A stretch of 64,000 nucleotides of DNA. It comes from Lolium rigidum (taxonomy: Eukaryota; Streptophyta; Magnoliopsida; Poales; Poaceae). Of the stretch, positions 22,021 to 31,793 are shown piece by piece. Made by a program: the position numbers and the translations under genes. The stretch spans positions 39,085,047 to 39,149,046 of the forward strand of contig NC_061510.1 of NCBI RefSeq assembly GCF_022539505.1, read 5' to 3'. The notes beneath the pieces were generated by a model. That model did not search any database and had not been told where the DNA came from. It worked only from the letters and a program-made list of their open reading frames with translations. Every line of letters starts with the position of its first letter. The first letter of the stretch is position 1.

Positions 22021-22734
22021 ACTCACACCACCCTTCAGGAAGTTCTTTCTCTGGGAATTCTGGAATGGTAGATGTTGTTCATTCTTCCACTCAGGGCCAA
22101 TATTTCCATTCCTAGTCAATACAATAACATGGCAAGATGGACCCTCGCCCATTCCATCCTTTCATGGTAGATATTTGGATATGGCCTGTAGGTTTCGTCC
22201 TCGTCAAACTCGTGAAACTCGTCTCCGAAAATAATTAATCCCTAACATTCAATCTTCAACTAAATGTACTTAGGAAAGAAAAACTATATGTTTAACTTAG
22301 GATTATGTGTTAGGCATGATTATGCGAAGCCACTGCTATCAAGAAGTGCTCTTAATCGGTTTCATGAGAGATTTGGACTTGAGTACAATCCATTAGAGTA
22401 ATAGTTAGTGGTATGTAAAAAAAATATGTAAGATTAGTAATTCATGCAACTTAGCGAGTCATATGTCGTGGACGGTTTATGATCAGTGATGTTTGTTGGG
22501 CCTCCTAAGGTTTTGGTTTCCCATAGAAAAAAAATCCAAGGAGGGGATCTCTGGTTACCGAAAAAATTGAAAACCAAAAAAGTTTAATTCAAATTTCTCA
22601 GCATGACTATTGTACGGAAGATTTTGTTAAAACTGTGCAGCAGAGATCCTTTACCGGGCCGATGTGTAACCGGGACTTTGGAGCCTGCCAAACTAATTCG
22701 AAACAGGGACCGCCATACCCACGTCAAGAAATCA

Positions 22735-22749
22735 TCAGCAGTGACATCA
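22735..22749 (+). promoter_or_regulatory. Shared promoter motif, MO copy 2 (separated by an insertion)
   Basis: TCAGCAGTGACATCA matches the copy 1 and copy 3 motif, but its core is TGACATCA. It is 1239 nt upstream of the copy 2 ATG. Removing the intervening retroposon plus one target duplication (1105 nt) leaves 134 nt, against 135 nt in copy 1. This is strong support for both the motif and the insertion call. Confidence 0.55.
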
Positions 22750-22824
22750 CTTGTCAAGTGGAAGCTGCTTTCTCCTATCTATCATATCTGGTTCCAGGCC
22801 ATGCTCTGTTCCCCTCGCCTAGAT

Positions 22825-23915
22825 TTTTTTTTGAACAAGGGTAGGGTCCAGAGACCCTAGAAGCTGCTAGTATTAAACAGGTTGTAGGTACAATTTGCGG
22901 AAAAACCCCTACGGGTCGGGGGTTTTCCGGATAAGGATCAAACTATTACATAGAAGACCTCGCGAAAGATTTGAAAACGCGATCAGGTCCTCGACGCATA
23001 GCACCGCAGAAGGGATTCGCCGTCGAGTTGCTCCGCCGAACGAGCACCGGCGCCGGGGACGAACCAATCGTTCCCGCGTCGTGGCGGAGGCGGTAGCTCT
23101 TCCTAGTGGACTGCTTGGTCCGTGGGAAGTCAGATCTCCAGGAGAAGGGCCGCCAATCGGCCATAAGAAGTAGGGGCAGGGCGGTGACGCCGGCATACGT
23201 CCCCCGTTGGTGAGCTTCCCTGACATAACACCGCACCAGCAACAGCGTCAACGAAGAGGATGCAGCTCCATAGCACCACTCAGGCACGCACTTGTTTCAC
23301 CGCTTCAAGCTTGTGGTAGCAGCAGCATCCTTGCTGTCCTCACCCTCGCCTCCATGGCCGGCCGAGAGGAGCAGCGTCGATGTGGTACCTCCACCGCAGA
23401 AGCAGCAGAGATACACCCTCCAAGAAGCAGAGAGGATGATGACGACATAGCTGAGCTCCTCCTCGCCTCCACGGCCGGCCAGGAGCTTGTTGACGTCGAT
23501 GTTCCTCGGCAGGCGCACCTTTTCCCCTCGCCTCCGAGGCCAGCCAAGAAAAGGTGCCGCCCGCCGCATCCGCGCTGCAGCAGGAAGAAGACCGCCGTAC
23601 CTTTATTGAAGGAAGCGCCGTTCTCCTGCTCCCCTTTCCCCTCCGACCACCGGAGAAGGAGAAGAAACCAGAAGAACCCTAAGGATGGTGAGATCCAGGC
23701 GGCCAGATCTCGCCAATCACTTCCACTACCGGGCAAACAACCCACTACCGGCGAACTGCCGCTACCCCTAAGAAACCTAGCTACTCCGGCGCCATCTCCC
23801 CTCCATCTCCGGCCGGCTACTCCGGCGGAGCGGAGAAGGGAGAGGCCCGGCAAGAGAGAAGAAAGGTTCAGGTACTGTTCACTCTTGAGAGGGGGAGGGG
23901 GGAGAATGAGAGCAC
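22825..23915 (-). mobile_element. Non-autonomous poly-A retroposon, 1.09 kb, in the copy 2 leader
   Basis: An exact 14-bp direct repeat, CCCCTCGCCTAGAT, lies at 22811-22824 and 23916-23929. Just inside the left copy is a T run (poly-A on the minus strand). This is the structure left by LINE-type target-primed insertion. The interior is GC-rich and has no reverse transcriptase; long open frames on both strands look like composition effects. It may be a LINE derivative that kept its 5' leader and 3' tail, or a SINE-like element. It ends 58 bp before the copy 2 start codon. Confidence 0.7.
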
Positions 23916-23987
23916 CCCCTCGCCTAGATAGCATAGCACGTGGAGCACTCCTCTCTTTGGACACACTGACACGACACAGTAGGCAGC

Positions 23988-25571
23988 ATGCAACAAGACG
24001 AGAGCGCCGCCGAGGCCGAGCACATCGTCGTCGTGGGCGCCGGCCCCGCCGGCCTCGCCGTGTCTCTCGGACTATACAGGTACAGTATACACGGCTCGAC
24101 ACATGTCTTCCATTATCCGCACGCGTTATCCCTAAGACTGAAAACCACCCTGCGGATTGCACGTTCAAAGATTCAATAGCAGCGAACACTGGTATGATTG
24201 GGGAATTTTGCGTGGTGCAGGAAAGGGGTTGGGAGCGTAGTGCTGGAGTCGTCGCCGGCGCTGCGGGCGTCCGGGTACGCCATCACAACGTGGAGGAACG
24301 CCTTCCGCGCGCTCGACGCCCTCGGGGTGGGCGACAAGATCAGGAAGCTCCACCTCCACATCCAGGGGCTGCGTGTCTTCTCTTCGTCCACAGGAGAAAT
24401 TGCGCACGAGCTGGACTTCACGGCGCAGGAGAACGGGTGAGGAGATAACAAATTCATCCATCGTGATAGCTGAACTGAATCTCACTGAATCAAGAAACTG
24501 ACTAGACTTGATATTGGGATCGATGATGCAGAGGAACCCATGAGACCTGCCGCGTGAGGCGAGACCTGCTGCTCCGGGCCATGGAGGAAGAGCTGCCACC
24601 AGGCACCATCCGGTACTCCTCCAAGATCGTCGCCATCGACCACGACGTCGGCAGCCACACCAAGGTCCTCCATCTCGCGGACGGCTCAACTCTCAGGGCA
24701 AAGGTACTGATCGGATGCGACGGCGTCAACTCCGTGGTGGCGAGATGGCTGGGGCTCGCGAAGCCGTCCTACTCGGGGCGCCTGGCAACCAGAGGCCTCG
24801 CGCGTTACCCTGACGGCGGCCACGGTTTCCAGCCTGAGTTCCTGCAGTTCATCGGCCAGGGCTTCCGTTTCGGCTTCGTGCCCTGCGACGAATCCGACGT
24901 CTACTGGTTCTACACGTGGTGTCCCTCCCAAAACGGTCAGATAAATGTTTTAGTGGCAGGGCATCATCTGCACTTCATTCTCATCTCTCAATGGATAGAT
25001 TCGATCGAAATGTCCAAACATTCATGTGTAGTCGATCTAAAATGCAGACAAGGGTGTCGACGAGAGCGCCGCCACGATGAAGCAGTACGTGCTGAACAGC
25101 CTGAGGAGCTCCAAGGTGCCCGCGGAGGCGCAGGAGGTGGTCGAGAGGAGCGAGGTGAGCGACGCGTCCGCCGCGCGTCTTCGGTTCCGGTCGCCGCTCT
25201 CGCTCGTCTTCGCGAGCATCAGCAAGGGGAACGTGTGCGTCGCCGGCGATGCTCTGCACCCGATGACGCCGGACCTGGGGCAGGGCGGCTGCTCGGCGCT
25301 GGAGGACGGCGTCGTCCTGGCCAGGTTGCTCGGCGAAGCCGTTCTTGCGGAGGAGGACGGCATGGAGAAGGAGAGGCTTGAGTGGGCTCTGTGCAAGTAT
25401 GCCAGGTTAAGGCGGTGGAGAAGCATACGCCTTGTCGGGACCGCCTACATGGTCGGCTTCGTGCAACAGAGTGGCAATCCGATTGTCAGCTTTCTACGGG
25501 AGAATGTACTGGCCGGAGTGCTCGCCAGAAGTCTGCTGAGAATGGCGGACTACGACTGTGGCACGCTCTGA
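23988..25571 (+). CDS. FAD-dependent monooxygenase, copy 2, 411 aa
   Basis: Same family as copy 1. Exons 23988-24079, 24221-24436, 24532-24935 and 25048-25571 close in phase (1236 nt) with GT-AG introns of 95-141 nt. The nucleotide-binding motif is GAGPAG, with Pro where the other copies have Leu, Leu, Val and Leu. The DG motif is in IGCDGVNSV, and GDALHPMTPDLGQGGC is intact. It shares introns A, C and D and lacks B, so copies 1 and 2 are sister duplicates. The coding region appears functional. The promoter does not: a 1.1-kb retroposon separates the shared upstream motif and probable TATA region (near 22782) from the ATG. Transcripts would carry the insert as leader, start inside it, or be lost. 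Confidence 0.88.
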
Positions 25572-25647
25572 AGCATGTTGGGCCGGTGGCTAATTTGCTG
25601 ATCATATATGGGCGTGACTATCTGAGAGTTAAGTTCGTTTTCAGTCA

Positions 25648-26172
25648 GATGATGTCATCAAATTTTAGTTGCAACTTATATTGTAACTGATGACTAACAT
25701 AAATCACGGTATAAATTGAATGGTATAGAATTTGACTGAGCACGGACTTAGTTCTCAACTGAAAACTAGCAAATCCCATCTTATATTACAGCCAGTTGGT
25801 GACATGGCTGCGCCAGCTACGACGTGGTGTTCAGTTGGCTATGTCTACTCGACCTGGTTCAACGGGCATGTACCATAGAGTGATATTGGCCTTACAGATA
25901 TTACTTGACTTTTTTTGCTTGCTTAGAGCAAATACATTGAAGAAAGATAATGCTATCTTCTTTTAGTAGTTAAGAGATGATTTCTTAAAAATAAGAGAAT
26001 ATTATTTCTTCATGATACAATTTTGTCTTCCCTTAACAATATAATTTTTGGGAGTTGCTAGTTCTCAACTACACGAGAACTAACTTCGTGCTTAGTCAAG
26101 TCTTGCATCATTCAATTTGCATCGTGATTTGTGTTAATATGAGTTGGAACTGAATTTTGATAACATCATGTG
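25648..26172. repeat. Foldback element with arms of about 125 bp
   Basis: 25648-25777 and 26050-26172 are inverted copies of each other. For example, GATGATGTCATCAAATTTTA on the left pairs with TGATAACATCATG read backwards on the right, and TAGTTCTCAACT occurs in both arms in inverted sense. The loop is about 270 bp and AT-rich. It starts within 80 bp of the copy 2 stop codon, so copy 2 transcripts could include a long hairpin. No target duplication was identified. Confidence 0.7.
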
Positions 26173-26292
26173 AGAAATAGTCACACCAATGGATTTTGTA
26201 CACCCACGTATGGGTAAGGAAGCTATCCTGTCCACATGTACCTGTTCGAGATTCGTGCAACAATCTTACAGGTTGGCCCCTCATTCACGTTA

Positions 26293-28965
26293 TTTTTTTT
26301 TTTTTTTTGAAATGTAAACCACACTATATTAAGCAAAGCAAGCCCGCCTCATTAAAAACCTTCCAGTCTCCTTCGATGCCCTGGAAGGAAAAGAGTGCGT
26401 CTGAAAACTTGCCCGCAAACAGCACAAAGAGTGGTTACAAAGTACAATCTTTTTCGATTAGTGCCAACACGCAGGGAGGCGCTGAATCGCGTAAACACCC
26501 GTTTAACTCACGCCTACCTAATTGCCCTAGGCTATGAGCCACGACGTTTCCATTCCTTGAGATTTTCTCCACCCGCACCTGGTTCATGAACTCCAGTAGC
26601 TCCTTAATTTCTGCAGTTATAGTCCAGCAGTCTGACTGGTCGGCCGAATGCTCCATAATTGATCTAAGTACCGGGGCGCTGTCAGTCTCCAGGATGGCAG
26701 GTCCGTACGGAAGCTTACCTAGTTGTTTCAAACCATGAAGGCAAGCCAGCAGCTCCGCTTCTAACGCACTCGAACATTCTGGTAAATGCTCCCAAGCTGA
26801 TAAACAAACTGAACCGGTTTCACTGCGAATTATCACTCCAGTACCTCCACGCTTGGTTGAGATGTCCCAGGCTGCGTCAACGTTAACTTTGATCCAGCCT
26901 GGTGGCGGGGGTTTCCAGTCAGAGCACCTGACTAAGTCAGGGGTCATCGGTGGAGGAATAGGATGAATCACCGCCTTGCCCTTTACATCAGTCGGAATAA
27001 CTCGGGGATGTGCAAAGGACTCCACGTAGTTAACTAAGTAGGGCACTCGAGGCTGCCACTGATGCCTTTCCATCACCATGAACAGCATTATTCCGATGGT
27101 GCCATGCCCTCCACCACAGGAAAATCAGTTTCACCCTTGTGTTCTCATTGGAGTTGGCAAGGAGCTGGATCGCCCACTCCTGTCCAGTTTTCCGCATCGC
27201 AGCTTCTGATGGAAGGTCCCAATGTTTCCGCATACTACTACGCAAGGCCTGCGCCAAAGTGCAGTTTACAACAGCGTGATGAGCATCCTCTTCAGCGTAC
27301 CCGCATATAGTGCAGATCGGCAGAACCGTACTGATTCTCCGGTGCACATTTGTCATGACTGCCAGTGTGTCGGTTGCTAGTTTCCAGGCAAAGATCCGCA
27401 TTTTCTGAGGGACAGGGCACTTCCAAATAACATCCAAAATCCTCCTATCACCATCAGGTTCTGCGCTACTTTGTCCAGAGCTCAGATCAAACATTTTTTG
27501 CTGCATGCCCAACCGATAAGCACTGCGTACAGAGAAAACACCATTAGCTTCACCGTGCCATGCAACGAAGTCATCGATTTCTCTATGAGGTAGCTTGATC
27601 TGCAGAATCGCATCCGCATCATGCACAAAGCAGATCCTCCTAATTGTTTGTTCGTCCCATGTTCTAGTAGCCGGGTCGATAATATCCGACACCCACTTTA
27701 GTCTCGAGTTAGTCCTTTTTCCCGATAGCTTCATAGCCTCAGTTCTTGGGAGCCAATTGTCTCGCCATAGCTTTACACTCCTGCCAGAACCAATTCGCCA
27801 TATTGCTCCTTGCTTAAGCAATTCCAATCCATGCATAACGCCCTGCCATGATGCCGACGTATTCTGAATAAATGCCGTGTCAAGAAGGTGCCCTGCAGGG
27901 TAGTACTTAGCTTTCAAAAGCCTCGCACATAGACTATCAGGGAACTTAATTAGCCTCCATGCTTGCCTTGCGAGAAGAGCCTGATTGAACACCCGCAAAT
28001 CCCGAAATCCCACGCCTCCTTGCGACTTGGGTCTGGTTACTTTATCCCACGAGATCCAATGAATGCGCCTCCTATCATGTTCGTCTCCCCACCAAAAATC
28101 CCGTATCACCTTGGCCAAGTCATCAGTGACACCTACAGGGAATTTAAATACCCCCATCGCGTATGTGGGTATGGACTGGAGAACTGCCTTAATCAAGACT
28201 TCCTTTGCGCCAGAAGAGCTGTATTTTTCCATCCAGTCACTTGCACGCTTGCGATATTTTTCCTTATAAGACTGAAACTTCCCTTTCCTCATACACCCTT
28301 CCGGTACAGGCAACCCCAAATATTTTTCCTCAAAACTGTCGGTCTCATAGCGCAGAATCCCCTTGATAGCTTGTTGGTCTTGTGGGGTGCACTTGTCACC
28401 AAACAGGATTGAACACTTGCCCAGACTCACAAGTTGTCCTGTACATCGCTCATAAGTATCCAAGATTTCCTTAACAATTAGAGCTTGCTGCGGATTTCCT
28501 TGGAAAAACAGGAGACCGTCGTCTGCGAACAGAAGGTGTGAAATTCCTGGCGCTCGCCGACATATACGCAGGTCATGGAGAGCACCCCTCGCAATGCTCT
28601 CCTGTATCAGACTAGAGAGCCCATCAGCGACAAAGAGAAAAAGATAGGGTGACAAAGGGTCACCTTGCCGAAGACCTCGTGTTGGCGTGAAAGGGTCCAA
28701 CAAATGACCATTAAAGCGAACCAAAAATCGTACGGTGGTCACACACGTCATCACCCACCGTATCCATGTGCTATGAAAGCCCAGTTTCGCCAAAATCCCT
28801 TCCAAGAAACGCCAATCCACTCGATCATAGGCCTTTGCCATGTCCAATTTATATGCACAGAACTTCGCTCTCTCCGGCGATCCAGTTTTAATAGCATGAA
28901 TGCACTCAAAAGCAATAAATGCATTGTCGTTATACTCAAATCCATCGTGTTCTTTCCTGTCACAT
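26293..28965 (-). mobile_element. 5'-truncated L1-type LINE with poly-A tail
   Basis: A minus-strand element ending in a 16-nt A tail (Ts at 26293-26308). It retains the C-terminal two thirds of ORF2. The 5' truncation lies near 28940-28965, where similarity to ORF2 fades. I could not match a target duplication. Only one frameshift interrupts the retained ORF, so the insertion is fairly young compared with the other LINE remnants here. Confidence 0.8.
26435..28956 (-). pseudogene. LINE ORF2 fragment: reverse transcriptase, zf-RVT, RNase H
   Basis: From the truncation the frame runs through palm motif A (MDMAKAYDRVDWRFLEG), the TRGLRQGDPLSPYLF motif, and the catalytic box LLFADDGLLF near 28530. 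A zf-RVT region with CTICGYAEEDAHH near 27290 follows. A one-base shift near 27050 moves the frame to the RNase H domain (WIKVNVDAAWD, then a METDSAP-like region and HSLGQLGRREL), ending at 26435. The endonuclease and ORF1 are missing, so it cannot act alone. Confidence 0.8.
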
Positions 28966-31430
28966 GCCTTTTTTTAATCAACGCGCTCCGTCCGTAGGCC
29001 AGGCCTCTCTGTATATCATCTTCATCCTTAGATGTCCTCTTCTTCAAATTTTCAGTGGTCTCGTCCTTCTCGCATATCTGCTTGACACATATGAACAGCA
29101 TGGCTGTCCGGCTGAACAAGCTATTCTCGGGCCGAGCTTTGCCTGTCTGGTCTGGCCGCCGATGCTGCGCCCACCTCTGGCGGAGACAGAGCCCTGGAGG
29201 TGATACACGCCGGCTCCCCCGGCTCTCCTCTGGTCGCGACAATGCCCTGGAGAAAAAAGGCATGAGAGGGTGCCCTCCGCTCATCTCCGGCTGCTCCCTC
29301 GGCCAACCTCCGACGCCTCGCAGTCGCTCCGCCCCACCGCCGGAACCCTTCGACAGCTAGCGGATGCCCCTTCCTCGCCTCTGGTAGCTAGCTAGGATCC
29401 AACAGCGATTGCACTCTTCTGTCGGGCAGCAGAGCAGAGATGCTCAGTTAACTGAACTGGCAATACATACATCGTACGAACACAATATCCATGGTATGGA
29501 TTCAGTACACACATCGCTACTCGTTTGCTTTTATTTCTGCCAATGCTAGTAGAGATACTCCCTCCGTCTCATTGCATAAGGAGTAAGGGGCAGCACCTAG
29601 CAGTAGGACTAGTAGCAAATCACATTTTGATCTTGTGAGCTGGGGACGGCTTGGGCGGTGGTTTCTTCGTGATGCTACAAACGGAGTGACTGCCCTAGGA
29701 GACGACATTGCCGGTGTCAGCGGCGGTGAGCAGGACGCGCGTGCCGGAGTAGGCGTCCTTGTGGCCCAACGCGCTCGTCAGGATACTTAGGTTATCCCCT
29801 GAGCGTGCCTGCTAGAGGTCGGGGAAGGTGACGGACATGTCGACGTAGACCTTAGGTTCCGGGAGTCGGGGATGGCGGTTGCGGAGCCAATCTCGTTGAC
29901 CAGGGCCACGACGGCAGGAGGGACCGAGCTGGACACGCGAACTCCCGCTATTTCCCACCTGCTCGAACTTGGGGATGCGCTCGTCCCTGCCCTTCCATAA
30001 GGCGAGCTCGAGCTCCACAGCTTAGGCGTGTGTGCCCGCCTCCGTCAAAGAATTCAGACCGCTCCAGCCGCTCAGCGCCCTCCTGTCCCACCGCGTTAGC
30101 CGCCATCCTCGCCACGGCCTCCTCCGCACGCCGGTGAACCGCATGGAAGAACTCGCGTCGCTCGGCCTCCGGCTCCCGCGAACTCAGCACGCCGTCGGGC
30201 TTGCGCTGCAGCTCCCGCGAACTCAGGACGGGGCGGCGATGGGAGCGGCCAGGCCGGAGCGGCGACTAGCGCACCCGGCGCAAGGAGGCACGGGCGCGGC
30301 CGGGGAGGCGATGGCCGATGGGGGGCCGGGCGAGGAGTCAGGGGCGTGGCCGGTGCGGGGAGGCGACGGGCACGGCCGGGACGGGGAGGCACATCCTACG
30401 GGCTGCACGACGTCATGGCCGAAGCAATGAATCTGCCGCTCCTAGGTCGGAGCTTGCCATGGCCACCTTGGAAGTGCTTGGGGAGAGAGGACATGTAGCT
30501 ACACAGAGATAGTATTGCACTATTGCAGGACACGTCCTATCTGCTAGGGTCAGATGCAAAAAAAACTTCAACCCACGTGAGTAATGGGAGGCGAGATAGC
30601 TCGTGTACCCGTGCCTGCGTGTACAAACGTTTTTCCGCCCTAATTTCCTACTTAAATTTTATTAATATTCATTAATTGGTAGAGAAAACAATAAGAGATG
30701 ATGCATTTTATAACATATATCTATTACATTCTCTAGATAACATGGAGTGCTAGGAAAATGTGTGCCTTACTGGAATATGGATGGGAATATATTGTCGAAG
30801 ACGCATGACGAAGTGTACGTTAGTGGAATATGGATGCGGACTAGATATTTTCTCAATTCCAGTACGTGGTCGCCAGCCGGCGCAGCACTGTTGTGTAGCA
30901 GAGGTGAGCGGCGGTGATGGATAGGCTAGTGCGGCGGAGCAGAGGAGAGCAACGGTAGTGGAGAGACTAGTGCGGCGGTGGTGGTGATGCTGCGGTAGAG
31001 GAGCATCCGAGTCGTCGCATCGCATTACGGTGACGTATGCGTATGAAGAACCAATGGCTTCATTAATGGCAATCCGCCGCAAAGCATACAAGACGACATA
31101 TTTAAGGATGCAGCCGGTCTTAGAGTCGCTGACATGTCGGCCCCTCATTTAGAATCCGCCGCAGAGCATACAAGACGACATATTTAAGGATGCAGCCGGT
31201 CTTAGAGTCGCTGACATGTCGGCCCCTCATTTAGAATCCGACGTGGCATCATGTGCCGGTATGGGGTTGCTGACGATTGTATTGTGGTTCAAAATTGGTC
31301 GGTTACTTATTAAACGCGTCGGTGTGGCTTAAAAATCGGGCAGGACCTCCAAATCGTTATTGTGATTGCTATAGGGTGCGCCGGTGAAGAATGCTCTAAC
31401 ATAGTATTTGCGTGGATGAATATGTCATGG
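28966..31430. other. Intergenic mosaic between LINE and MO copy 3
   Basis: No intact gene. 29557-29690 starts with a Stowaway-like CTCCCTCCGTCTCATTG but has a poor right end. 29700-30190 on the minus strand looks like decayed coding sequence split over frames (LPEPKVYVDMSVTFPDL in one, SREPEAERREFFHAVHRRAE in another); I cannot name the parent gene. 30200-30420 is very GC-rich and open in several frames. The remainder is AT-rich with an 82-bp tandem duplication at 31071-31234. Confidence 0.35.
31071..31234. repeat. 82-bp tandem duplication upstream of MO copy 3
   Basis: 31071-31152 and 31153-31234 are head-to-tail copies differing at a single base (GCAAAGC versus GCAGAGC). Such high identity suggests a recent event. 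They lie about 560-720 bp upstream of the copy 3 ATG. Confidence 0.9.
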
Positions 31431-31611
31431 ATTGGCTCATCGATCGCGTGGTTCAGGGGTTCCTATCAAGGCATCAATCAATCTTTGTGGTTTCTGCTTT
31501 GCTCCCAAAGGCCATGAGGCAATGATTAAATACTGGAGAGGAGAGTGCACACCCAAAACTGAAGCTTGTCCCTCACCGGGGACGGCCACTGCCACCGCAG
31601 CCGCCGGTTCA

Positions 31612-31626
31612 TCAGCAATGACGTCA
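31612..31626 (+). promoter_or_regulatory. Shared motif with palindromic TGACGTCA, MO copy 3
   Basis: TCAGCAATGACGTCA is identical to the copy 1 motif over 15 bp. It lies 168 nt upstream of the copy 3 ATG and 50 nt upstream of its TATA box. Confidence 0.6.
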
Positions 31627-31675
31627 AACTGTCAAAGCCATTTCCTCTGTTGCTTCCCTCCTGGAGCTGCGAGCG

Positions 31676-31683
31676 TATATATA
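31676..31683 (+). promoter_or_regulatory. TATA box, MO copy 3
   Basis: TATATATA in GCGTATATATACACTGGTCAC, 111 nt upstream of the ATG. Context and spacing resemble copy 1. Confidence 0.55.
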
Positions 31684-31793
31684 CACTGGTCACTCCCTCC
31701 TGGTTCCTCACAACGGCATCCCATTCATCATCCAGTTCTTTGTGATCGATCGAGCATACTGACCGTACTGATCATTCTTGGCACGCGTCAGCA

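Noticed and set aside
23207..24448. 413-codon plus-strand frame across the retroposon and copy 2 exons 1-2
   Set aside because: It runs through a retroposon border and an intron of copy 2 in the wrong phase. The low-complexity Arg/Pro-rich product is a composition effect. The antisense 294-codon frame at 23305-24189 is rejected for the same reason.
26293..26308. 16-nt T tract considered as a simple repeat
   Set aside because: It directly precedes, in reverse, the end of LINE ORF2, so it is the element's poly-A tail.
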